Shown here: one piece after another, positions 33,878-40,766 of the stretch
How the letters are laid out: every line of letters begins with the position of its first letter
How positions within the stretch are numbered: the stretch's first letter is position 1
NCBI GenBank assembly: GCA_016708845.1
Contig: JADJFB010000026.1
Location: forward strand, 1-40,766
Origin: Bacteroidota bacterium
Lineage (GTDB): Bacteria > Bacteroidota > Bacteroidia > B-17B0 > Aurantibacillaceae
Reading direction: 5' to 3'
DNA: 40,766 nt
The notes under the pieces: generated by a model
The model's input: only the letters and a program-made list of their open reading frames with translations
Told to the model about the DNA's origin: nothing
Database searches by the model: none
Position numbers and translations under genes: made by a program

Positions 33878-35341
33878 ATGGAAAAACTCTTTATATATAA
33901 CACTCTCAGCAGAACAAAAGAAGAATTTAAAGCCATCAATCCTCCATTTTTAGGAATGTATGTGTGTGGTCCAACAGTTTATAGTGATGTGCATTTAGGT
34001 AATTGCCGTACGTTTATGTCGTTTGATTTAATGTACCGCTATTTTACACATTTAGGTTATAAAGTGCGTTATGTGCGTAATATAACTGATGCAGGACATT
34101 TAGAAGGAGATGCAGATGTTGGTGAAGATAAAATTTCGAAAAAGGCAAAGTTAGCTCAATTAGAGCCAATGGAAATTGTACAAAAATATACAGTTGGTTT
34201 TAGAGATATCATGGCTATGTTTAACACCTTGCCGCCAAGTATTGAGCCTACTGCAACAGGACACATTATTGAACAACAAGAAATAACCAAGCAAATTATT
34301 AAAAATGGCTTGGCCTACGAACATAATGGAACGGTATATTTTGATGTAGAGAAATTTGCAAAAACAAATAATTACACGGCATTAACCAATCGTAAGTTAG
34401 AGGAGTTATTAGAAAACACTCGCGACTTAGATGGGCAAGAAGATAAAAAAGGTCGTTTGGATTTTGCTTTATGGATTAAAGCAAAGCCAGAGCATTTAAT
34501 GAAATGGCCTAGTCCGTGGGGAGTTGGTTTCCCAGGTTGGCATATCGAATGTTCTGCCATGAGCACAAAATATTTAGGAGAGCAGTTTGATATACATGGT
34601 GGCGGTATGGATTTACAAGCCACACATCACACTAACGAAATTGCACAAAATATTGCTTACTGTGGAAAAAGCCCTGCAAACTATTGGTTGCATACAAATA
34701 TGCTAACGGTTAACGGACAGAAGATGAGTAAGTCATTAGGCAATAGTTTTTTGCCGATGGAGTTATTTACAGGTAATCATCCTTTATTGAAAAAAGGATT
34801 TAGCCCGATGGCAGTTCGTTTTTTCATGATGCAAACACATTACCGTAGCACCTTAGATTTTAGTAATGATGCGTTGGAAGCAGCAGAAAAAGCTTACAAC
34901 CGTTTAATGGAAAGCTACAAAACATTGCAAACTTTAAAAGCGTCGGCTTCATCTACTGAAAATGTAGCGACTATTGAAAGAGCATGTTATGATGCAATGA
35001 ATGATGATTTTAATACACCTGTATTAATTGCTCATTTATTTGATGCTATTCGAATGATTAATTCAGCTAACGATAAAAAAGCCAATTTAACGCAAGCAGA
35101 TATTGAGTTATTGAATACTATCTATCAGCATTTTGTGTTTGATGTGATGGGCTTGAAAAAAGAGGAAGAGACAGGGAAAGCTAATACCGCTTTAGAAGGT
35201 GTGATGCAATTAGTATTAGACTTAAGAGATAAAGCAAAAGCTAATAAGGATTTTGCAACGTCGGATGAAATTAGAAATAAATTAACGGCTTCTAATATTC
35301 AAGTTAAGGATAGCAAAGAAGGAACTACCTGGAGTATTTAA
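33878..35341 (+). CDS. cysS: Cysteinyl-tRNA synthetase
   Basis: Class I aminoacyl-tRNA synthetase charging tRNA-Cys. 487 residues from ATG 33878. Zinc-site Cys30 is in YVCGPTVYS, the HIGH-like motif is HLGN at 39-42, the second zinc site is GWHIECSAMS with THHTNE nearby, and the KMSKS loop is at 282-286 followed by LGNS. The C-terminal helical anticodon-binding part ends ASNIQVKDSKEGTTWSI, normal for the family. The frame is open back to 33812, but that stretch spans a terminator and codes for nothing plausible. It leads a tight rightward run (gaps 8-11 bases) through a glutamine cyclotransferase and a hypothetical to polA. Confidence 0.97.
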   Translation: MEKLFIYNTLSRTKEEFKAINPPFLGMYVCGPTVYSDVHLGNCRTFMSFDLMYRYFTHLGYKVRYVRNITDAGHLEGDADVGEDKISKKAKLAQLEPMEIVQKYTVGFRDIMAMFNTLPPSIEPTATGHIIEQQEITKQIIKNGLAYEHNGTVYFDVEKFAKTNNYTALTNRKLEELLENTRDLDGQEDKKGRLDFALWIKAKPEHLMKWPSPWGVGFPGWHIECSAMSTKYLGEQFDIHGGGMDLQATHHTNEIAQNIAYCGKSPANYWLHTNMLTVNGQKMSKSLGNSFLPMELFTGNHPLLKKGFSPMAVRFFMMQTHYRSTLDFSNDALEAAEKAYNRLMESYKTLQTLKASASSTENVATIERACYDAMNDDFNTPVLIAHLFDAIRMINSANDKKANLTQADIELLNTIYQHFVFDVMGLKKEEETGKANTALEGVMQLVLDLRDKAKANKDFATSDEIRNKLTASNIQVKDSKEGTTWSI

Positions 35342-35352
35342 TTTTTAGAAGT

Positions 35353-36195
35353 ATGATGAAAAATAAAATAAAATCGTTTCTGTATATTATTTCAGGTGCA
35401 GTTTTGATTGCTTCTTGCGATCCAACAGATAAACCAAAGGAAGTTGTTCAGCAACCAGTAGAAGTAAATGAACCTGAAATTGCGGCCATTAATTTTTCAG
35501 TAGTAAAGGAACATCCTCATGATATTACTTCTTTTACAGAAGGATTTTTATTTCATGATGGAAAATTATTTGAAAGCACTGGTGCCTCTCCAGGCTTACC
35601 TCAAACACGATCATTGTTTGGAATAGTTGATACTGCAACAGGAAAAATTGATGTGAAAGCTGAACTTGATAGGAACACTTACTTTGGAGAAGGCATGGTT
35701 ATTTTGAAAGGAAAAGTTTTTCAGGTAACCTATAAAAATCAAAAGGGATTTATTTACGATGCTAAAAATTTTAAAAGCTTAGGTGAATTTACTTATACAA
35801 ACAAGGAAGGTTGGGGTTTAACCACGGATGGTAAAAGTATCATCATGAGTGATGGCACAAGTTATTTGACATATTTAGACCCTACAAACTTTAGTGTGAC
35901 AAAAATATTAGAAGTAGCAGAGAACAATCGAATTTTAGAAGACTTAAATGAACTGGAATATATTAAAGGTTTTATCTATGCTAATATTTGGATGACAAAT
36001 ACAATTGTTAAGATTGATCCAACTACAGGTGATGTTGTTGGTAAAATGGATTTAAGCGACTTGGCTTATCAAAGTAAAACAAAAAATCCAAATGCTTTAG
36101 AAATGAATGGTATTGCTTACGATTCTATTTCAAATAAAATTATGGTAACTGGCAAATTATGGCCAACCATTTACGAAATTAAATTCCCACTATAA
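35353..36195 (+). CDS. Glutaminyl-peptide cyclotransferase, beta-propeller type, lipoprotein
   Basis: Enzyme that cyclises N-terminal Gln of exported proteins to pyroglutamate. 280 residues with a lipoprotein signal (lipobox Cys22 in VLIASC), so it is membrane-anchored and faces the periplasm or surface. The family signature is visible: HPHDITSFTEGFLFHDG then LFESTGASPG (about residues 55-82), FGEGMVILKGKVFQVTYK, EGWGLTTDGKSIIMSDGT, LNELEYIKGFIYANIWMTN and NGIAYDSISNKIMVTGKLWP. This is the plant-type (single-domain five-bladed propeller) glutamine cyclotransferase, distinct from the animal-type zinc enzyme. Several exported proteins in the window have Gln right after the predicted signal cleavage site, giving it likely substrates. 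Start at 35353 or 35356. Confidence 0.9.
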   Translation: MMKNKIKSFLYIISGAVLIASCDPTDKPKEVVQQPVEVNEPEIAAINFSVVKEHPHDITSFTEGFLFHDGKLFESTGASPGLPQTRSLFGIVDTATGKIDVKAELDRNTYFGEGMVILKGKVFQVTYKNQKGFIYDAKNFKSLGEFTYTNKEGWGLTTDGKSIIMSDGTSYLTYLDPTNFSVTKILEVAENNRILEDLNELEYIKGFIYANIWMTNTIVKIDPTTGDVVGKMDLSDLAYQSKTKNPNALEMNGIAYDSISNKIMVTGKLWPTIYEIKFPL

Positions 36196-36206
36196 GACTA
36201 CAAAAA

Positions 36207-36779
36207 ATGACACGCGTATTAATTTTATTATTTTCTCTTCAATCATTATTGACTTTTTCTCAAGCTAAAAAGACACCCGATGTTTTTGAAAATGCCTATA
36301 TCGTTACGTTAAAAGGCGATACTGTAAAAGGACAAATTAAAATTCCAAAAACAAAAAAAATGGAATTGTTTCAAAAAATTAGTTTTAAAGACCAAGCTAA
36401 TAAAATTAGATTGTACACGCCAGATAAAATTAATGGTTACGGACATAATAATTACTATTACATCAGTGCATTCCATAACAATAAGTCGTGTTATTTTAAA
36501 GTGTTGAGTAAAGGGAAAACTTCTTTATTTCAAACAGGTTTTGAAATGATTGATGAAGGCGTTGCTTCTGATGTCATTGAGTTTTGTGCTATGGAAGAAA
36601 ACAGCGACGGACAATTTAAAGTATTAACAGCCAATAGCATTAAAAAACAATTGAAAGATTTATTTAAAAGCAATAAACCTTTAGTTCAAAAAATTAGCGA
36701 ACAAAAAGAAATTCCATTTAATGCAGAAACTTTAGAAGCGTATTTTAAAGAATTTAATACAGCGGCTGCAAGCAACTAA
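36207..36779 (+). CDS. Exported hypothetical protein
   Basis: 190 residues. Signal peptide MTRVLILLFSLQSLLTFS, with Gln as the probable mature residue. The mature part starts with AYIVTLKGDTVKGQIKIPK, a pattern frequent in Bacteroidota exported proteins ('x-G-D-T-x-x-G-x-I' beta hairpin), followed by beta strands (KIRLYTPDKINGYG, YYYISAFHNNKSCYFKVL) and a helical C-terminus (ANSIKKQLKDLFKSNKPLVQ, LEAYFKEFNTA). It lies 11 bases after the cyclotransferase and 8 before polA. I do not know its function. Confidence 0.8.
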   Translation: MTRVLILLFSLQSLLTFSQAKKTPDVFENAYIVTLKGDTVKGQIKIPKTKKMELFQKISFKDQANKIRLYTPDKINGYGHNNYYYISAFHNNKSCYFKVLSKGKTSLFQTGFEMIDEGVASDVIEFCAMEENSDGQFKVLTANSIKKQLKDLFKSNKPLVQKISEQKEIPFNAETLEAYFKEFNTAAASN

Positions 36780-36787
36780 CCTATTAC

Positions 36788-39631
36788 ATGATAACAAAAG
36801 ATACACCAAAGAAATTATTTTTATTAGACGCCTTCGCATTAATTTATAGAGCTTATTTTGCTTTTGCTACAAATCCACGCATTAGCTCTAAAGGTATGAA
36901 TACCTCTGCTATTTTTGGTTTTACAAATACCTTGTTGGAAATTTTAAATAAAGAAAAGCCAACACATATTGCTGTAGTATTTGATACACCTGAAGCAACT
37001 GTTAGGCATACGGAGTTTGTTGAATACAAAGCGCAGAGAGAGGAAATGCCTGAAGATCTTCGTATTTGTATTCCATACATCATGCAACTGATAGAAGGAT
37101 TTAATATTCCTGTTATTAAAACTCCTGGTTACGAAGCAGATGATGCCATTGGTACTTTAGCAAAAATTGCGGAGCAAAAAGGTTTCACTACTTATATGAT
37201 GACTCCCGACAAAGATTACGGGCAGTTGGTGGATGAAAATACATTTATTTATAAACCTGCTCGTTTTGGAAACGGCGCTGAGGTATTAGGCGTTGAAGAG
37301 ATTTGTAAAAAATGGGAAATTCGAAATGTATCTGAATTAATTGATATTTTGGGATTAATGGGAGATAAAGTAGATAACATCCCAGGAATTCCAGGAGTAG
37401 GAGAGAAGACCGCCATTCAATTAGTAAAAGATTTTGGCACGATTGAAAATTTATTGGAAAACACGGATAAGTTAAAAGGAAAACTAAAAGAGAAGGTTGA
37501 TAACAACAAAGAAAAAGCCTTACAATCAAAATGGTTAGCAACTATTATTTTAGATGTACCAGTTGAGTTTAATGAAGATGAGTTAGTGCTGAAGTCGGTT
37601 AATAAAGATGTGTTACGTGAATTATTTGCTGAATTAGAATTTAGAGGCATTGCACAAAAAGTATTAGGCGAAGATATTGGTGGCGCAAAAGATTCGGCGA
37701 GTTTCGCCCCAGCTAAGCCAAAAGAAACTGCTCAACCTAAAGCAGATTTATTTAATGGTGGCGATTTGTTTAGCGAAGAACATATCGAAGCAGTTGCCGA
37801 AGCAGATGCTAAAGTGTTTAAAACGATTAAAGACATCAATCCTAATTACATGTTGTGTAACACAACAGAAAGTATTTCTAATTTAATTTCAATTTTAAAT
37901 TCACATACAGAGTTTTGTTTTGATTCGGAAACAACTTCCTTAGATACGATTGAAGCTGAAGTTGTGGGTTTATCTTTTGCTGTAAAAGCTAATGAAGCGT
38001 ATTATGTACCCGTGTCGGCAAACAGAGACGAGGCACAAGCGTTGATTGATTTATTTAAACCTTTATTTTTAGATAGTTCTAAGACATTAATCGGACAAAA
38101 TATTAAATACGATTTACAGGTTTTAAAAAACTATGGTGTAGAGATTAAAAATAAATTGTGGGATACGATGGTTGCTCACTTTTTGTTTATGCCCGAGATG
38201 CGTCATAATATGAATGTGTTAGCAGAAACGTATTTAGATTATTCTCCAATCAGTATTGAAGAGCTAATTGGTAAAAAAGGAAAAGATCAACTAAGTATGC
38301 GTGATGTTCCTTTAGATATAATAAAAGATTATGCCGCTGAAGATGCTGATATTACTTTGAAATTAAAACAGGCTTTTGTTTCAAAAATACAAGAATCGGG
38401 AACGGAAAAATTATTTCATGAGGTAGAGTTGCCTTTAATTGAGGCATTAGCAGGCATGGAACGTGAAGGAATTAATGTGGACGTGCAAGGATTAAATGAA
38501 TTTTCTGCTCAGTTACAAGAAGATATTACGAAAGTAGATGCAGAGATTCAAGCCTTGGCTGGAACGAAGTTTAATATTTCTTCTCCTAAACAAGTGGGCG
38601 AAATTTTATTCGACTATTTAAAAATTATTGAGAAACCTAAAAAAACAAAAACAGGTCAGTATGCTACTGGTGAAGATATTTTATCGAAGTTAGAAGGTAA
38701 ACATCCTATCGTTGCTAAGATTTTAGATTATCGTGAATTGGTAAAATTAAAATCGACCTATGTTGATACATTGCCCTTATTAGTCAACGAAAAAACACAT
38801 CGTATTCACACCACCTTTAACCAAGTAGTTGCTGTTACGGGCCGTTTAAGTAGCGATAATCCTAACTTGCAAAATATTCCTATTCGTACAGAAAGAGGAA
38901 GACAAATTCGTAAAGCATTTATTCCGCGTAACGAAGATTATATTTTATTAAGCGCCGATTATTCGCAAATTGAATTACGTATTGTGGCTTCTATTAGTGG
39001 CGATCCAAATATGTGCGAAGCCTTTAATTTAGGAAAGGATATTCACGCGGCTACTGCTGCAAAGGTGTATGGTATTGAAGAAAGTGAAGTGACGAAAGAA
39101 ATGCGTTACAAAGCCAAGAGTGTAAACTTTGGTATCATATACGGACAAGGTGCTTTTGGTTTAGCCGATAATTTGAACATTCCGAGGGCAGAAGCAAAAC
39201 AATTAATTGATAATTACTTTGCGCAGTATGGTTCTATTAAAACATACATGGACAATGAAATTAACTTTGCGAAAGAGCATGGTTATGTACAAACTTTAAT
39301 GGGACGCAGACGTTGGTTGAAAGATATTAATTCTAATAATGCCACGGTTCGTTCGTATGCAGAGCGAAATGCTATTAATGCCCCAATACAAGGCTCAGCT
39401 GCTGATATGATTAAAGTAGCCATGATTAATATTCATAACGAATTAAAAGGTATGAATATAAAATCGAAAATGATTTTACAAGTTCATGATGAGTTAGTGT
39501 TTGATGTGTATAAACCAGAGTTGGATTTAATAAAACCAATTATTGAAAAACACATGAAAGAAGCCTTACCTTTAAACGTACCAGTTGAGGTTGGAATGGG
39601 AGTGGGAGTGAACTGGTTGGAGGCGCATTAA
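36788..39631 (+). CDS. polA: DNA polymerase I
   Basis: Gap-filling and repair polymerase, also removing RNA primers. 947 residues, three domains. The 5' nuclease (about 1-300) has LLDAFALIYRAYFAF, GYEADDAIGTLA and the helix-hairpin-helix IPGIPGVGEKTA. The 3'-5' exonuclease keeps its catalytic DxE (Asp379, Glu381 in FDSETTSLD), NIKYDLQVL and YAAEDADI, so proofreading should be active. The polymerase has motif A DYSQIELR (Asp724), motif B RYKAKSVNFGIIYG and motif C HDE (Asp901). The family-specific insert between nuclease and exonuclease (about 297-345) is Pro/Ala/Lys-rich. Last gene of the cysS run; a weak hairpin follows at 39640. Confidence 0.98.
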   Translation: MITKDTPKKLFLLDAFALIYRAYFAFATNPRISSKGMNTSAIFGFTNTLLEILNKEKPTHIAVVFDTPEATVRHTEFVEYKAQREEMPEDLRICIPYIMQLIEGFNIPVIKTPGYEADDAIGTLAKIAEQKGFTTYMMTPDKDYGQLVDENTFIYKPARFGNGAEVLGVEEICKKWEIRNVSELIDILGLMGDKVDNIPGIPGVGEKTAIQLVKDFGTIENLLENTDKLKGKLKEKVDNNKEKALQSKWLATIILDVPVEFNEDELVLKSVNKDVLRELFAELEFRGIAQKVLGEDIGGAKDSASFAPAKPKETAQPKADLFNGGDLFSEEHIEAVAEADAKVFKTIKDINPNYMLCNTTESISNLISILNSHTEFCFDSETTSLDTIEAEVVGLSFAVKANEAYYVPVSANRDEAQALIDLFKPLFLDSSKTLIGQNIKYDLQVLKNYGVEIKNKLWDTMVAHFLFMPEMRHNMNVLAETYLDYSPISIEELIGKKGKDQLSMRDVPLDIIKDYAAEDADITLKLKQAFVSKIQESGTEKLFHEVELPLIEALAGMEREGINVDVQGLNEFSAQLQEDITKVDAEIQALAGTKFNISSPKQVGEILFDYLKIIEKPKKTKTGQYATGEDILSKLEGKHPIVAKILDYRELVKLKSTYVDTLPLLVNEKTHRIHTTFNQVVAVTGRLSSDNPNLQNIPIRTERGRQIRKAFIPRNEDYILLSADYSQIELRIVASISGDPNMCEAFNLGKDIHAATAAKVYGIEESEVTKEMRYKAKSVNFGIIYGQGAFGLADNLNIPRAEAKQLIDNYFAQYGSIKTYMDNEINFAKEHGYVQTLMGRRRWLKDINSNNATVRSYAERNAINAPIQGSAADMIKVAMINIHNELKGMNIKSKMILQVHDELVFDVYKPELDLIKPIIEKHMKEALPLNVPVEVGMGVGVNWLEAH

Positions 39632-39639
39632 GTATTTTT

Positions 39640-39660
39640 GTATAACGGTGTTATACAGCA
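39640..39660 (+). terminator. Possible weak terminator after polA
   Basis: Perfect stem GTATAAC / GTTATAC with a 3-base loop, then AGCATTTTTA. The stem is AT-rich and the T run is delayed, and it overlaps the stop region of the convergent membrane-protein gene, so confidence is low. Confidence 0.35.
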
Positions 39661-40391
39661 TTTTTATTTTCCTCATTTTGATGTCTATTTTGTAATATGA
39701 ACTTCAATTTAATGTCGTCATAAATGATTCCAATAATTAAAATCGTTGCTGCAATTGCTAAAACATAAAGTTTTAATGTTGAATAGCAAATACCGCCTAA
39801 AAGCCCACCTAAAAAGAAAAAAGTAATAATAGTTAAGCGCAATTTTATGGAAGAATAAAGTTTGTCTTTTTGTTCTTTTTGTTTGTAAAAAAATAACTGT
39901 GATAATTCTATCCCTAAGTCTGTAAATAGCCCTGTTAGGTGCGTTGTTCGAACGGTAGAATTTGAAATTGTTGTTACCAATGAATTTTGCAACCCCATTG
40001 CAAAAAGCAGGGAAAAGGCAAGAATATTTGGGTTTTGTGAAATTAAAAATTGTCCGAATAGTGCAATTGAAAATAAAATAAGACTTTCGATAATTATAGG
40101 TATGATATAAATTAATCTATCACTTTTTTTTGATATAATTTCAACGATGAGGTTTGATACAAATGAACCTAAGAAGAAGAAAAAAATGTATAAGAAATAT
40201 ATAAAACCTTGCCAAAAATTGAGTTTAAAAATTTCGTCTACAAAAAAAGCAAAGTGTCCTGTTACATTTGTAGTTAAACGTTGAACGGCTAAAAACCCCG
40301 CTACATTTACAATTCCAGCTACAAAAGAGAGTAAGGAAGCAATTTTTAAATTATGACTTAAAGTTCTTGTCTTTCCTTTGTGTCTAAACAT
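39651..40391 (-). CDS. YoaK/DUF1275 family membrane protein
   Basis: 246-residue polytopic inner-membrane protein. The N-terminal signature is ASLLSFVAGIVNVAGFLAV then TTNVTGHFAFF (about residues 18-53), and the middle part has MGLQNSLVTTISNSTVRTTHLTGLFTDLGIEL (split over about 136-167), where the conserved Thr-Gly and Asn residues of the family sit. Six or seven hydrophobic segments are visible. The C-terminus is Asn/Glu/Lys-rich and cytoplasmic by charge. The molecular function of DUF1275 is not established. It converges on polA. Confidence 0.9.
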   Translation of the reverse strand: MFRHKGKTRTLSHNLKIASLLSFVAGIVNVAGFLAVQRLTTNVTGHFAFFVDEIFKLNFWQGFIYFLYIFFFFLGSFVSNLIVEIISKKSDRLIYIIPIIIESLILFSIALFGQFLISQNPNILAFSLLFAMGLQNSLVTTISNSTVRTTHLTGLFTDLGIELSQLFFYKQKEQKDKLYSSIKLRLTIITFFFLGGLLGGICYSTLKLYVLAIAATILIIGIIYDDIKLKFILQNRHQNEENKNAV

Positions 40392-40547
40392 AAATTAATT
40401 GTAAATTTATTGATGCGTGGTGCTGAATTTCATAATTGCACCCACTCTTTTTAGCTAATTGTAATACTATCTATTTGTGTATAATCAAATATAATAAAAA
40501 AACCGCTAAGCATGCTTAGCGGTTTTTTTTAAAGTGTTATTTCATTC
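40392..40547. other. Intergenic region upstream of the DUF1275 gene
   Basis: AT-rich sequence holding the terminator at 40496-40530 and presumably the promoter of the leftward membrane-protein gene; no consensus TAnnTTTG was seen. Confidence 0.5.
40496..40530. terminator. Strong palindromic terminator
   Basis: AAACCGCTAAGC / GCTTAGCGGTTT arms around AT, with an A run on the left and a T run on the right, so it works in either direction. Reading leftward it ends the T9SS-sorted gene whose stop is at 40548. Confidence 0.88.
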
Positions 40548-40766
40548 TTACTTCTGAATGCTAATTTTAATATTCTCTGTATTTTCTCCGTTTTGTATCA
40601 CCACATAATAAATGCCATTAGCTAAGTGAGATAAGTTAATAAAGCCATTGTATGCAGTTAATTGATTATTTGCAACCACTTCAACACCTAAAGTATTTAT
40701 TACTTTAATATTTGCCGTATTATAATCATCGCTTGCTTTAATCATTATTTGATCTATTGCAGGATT
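40548..40766 (-). CDS. C-terminal T9SS type A sorting domain of a secreted protein, partial
   Basis: The frame enters from the right edge as NPAIDQIMIKASDDYN and runs to a stop at 40548, about 72 residues. The pattern is that of a type A T9SS C-terminal domain: NPA near the start (usually P-N-P), strand IKVINTLGVEVV, GFINLSHLANGIYYVVI, and the basic end NIKISIQK. The domain directs a protein through the type IX system, after which it is cleaved off. The passenger lies outside the window, so the function of the full protein is unknown. An internal ATG at 40745 is not the real start. Confidence 0.88.
   Translation of the reverse strand, partial: NPAIDQIMIKASDDYNTANIKVINTLGVEVVANNQLTAYNGFINLSHLANGIYYVVIQNGENTENIKISIQK

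Noticed and set aside
1..40766. CRISPR arrays, tRNA or rRNA genes, insertion sequences, integrases
   Set aside because: No regularly spaced repeats, no cloverleaf or rRNA core sequence, and no transposase-like protein was recognised on either strand.

Overview
The window looks like about 41 kb of a low-GC (roughly one-third G+C by eye) Bacteroidota chromosome. The support is: repeated copies of the Bacteroidota -7 promoter element TAnnTTTG ahead of genes; a type IX secretion (T9SS) C-terminal sorting domain at the right edge; a PorE-like TPR/PD40 envelope protein; several signal peptides whose predicted mature N-terminus is Gln; a bacillithiol gene (bshB1); and a homogentisate pathway. I do not assign a genus. 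No rRNA, tRNA, CRISPR array, insertion sequence or prophage was seen.

Layout. 1-2.3 kb: end of a surface-polysaccharide region (partial membrane protein on -, GT4 glycosyltransferase, and a galE that has lost an internal segment). 2.3-4.9 kb: a large protein with two CbxX-type AAA+ modules and a duplicated N-terminal domain. 4.9-6.8 kb (-): YtxH protein, holin-like membrane protein, small hypothetical, queG. 6.8-9.0 kb: AI-2E transporter (+) facing ruvB (-). 9.0-12.9 kb: outer-membrane-type protein (-) divergent from recG (+), then two small exported proteins. 12.9-19.3 kb (-): bshB1 and a giant alpha-2-macroglobulin. 19.4-23.4 kb (+): conserved small ORF, broken lipoyl E2 gene, PorE-like protein. 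23.4-27.4 kb (+): methyltransferase, ZIP transporter, priA. 27.4-31.6 kb (-): hppD, then trhO, a lipoprotein and hmgA. 31.8-39.6 kb (+): threonine dehydrogenase, YwqK-type repeat protein, then cysS, glutamine cyclotransferase, hypothetical, polA. 39.6-40.8 kb (-): DUF1275 membrane protein and the T9SS-sorted C-terminus of a protein running off the window.

Functional themes: DNA repair, replication and restart (recG, ruvB, priA, polA); tRNA wobble modification (queG, trhO); tyrosine/homogentisate breakdown (hppD, hmgA); threonine catabolism; thiol metabolism; envelope biogenesis. A glutamine cyclotransferase lipoprotein sits among exported proteins whose predicted cleavage leaves Gln at position 1, fitting N-terminal pyroglutamate capping.

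The most striking sequence-level pattern is damage. Six genes (priA, tdh, the YwqK protein, bshB1, a lipoprotein, the outer-membrane protein) are frameshifted, each explained by loss of single bases in short A or T runs. Two more (galE and the E2 gene) carry clean internal deletions. This looks more like consensus or assembly error than gene decay, so I annotate these genes over their full restored extents. I did not find a convincing wholly new system. The best candidates for novelty are the duplicated-domain AAA+ protein, the back-to-back promoter at 31717-31732, and the exported His/Cys protein at 12253.
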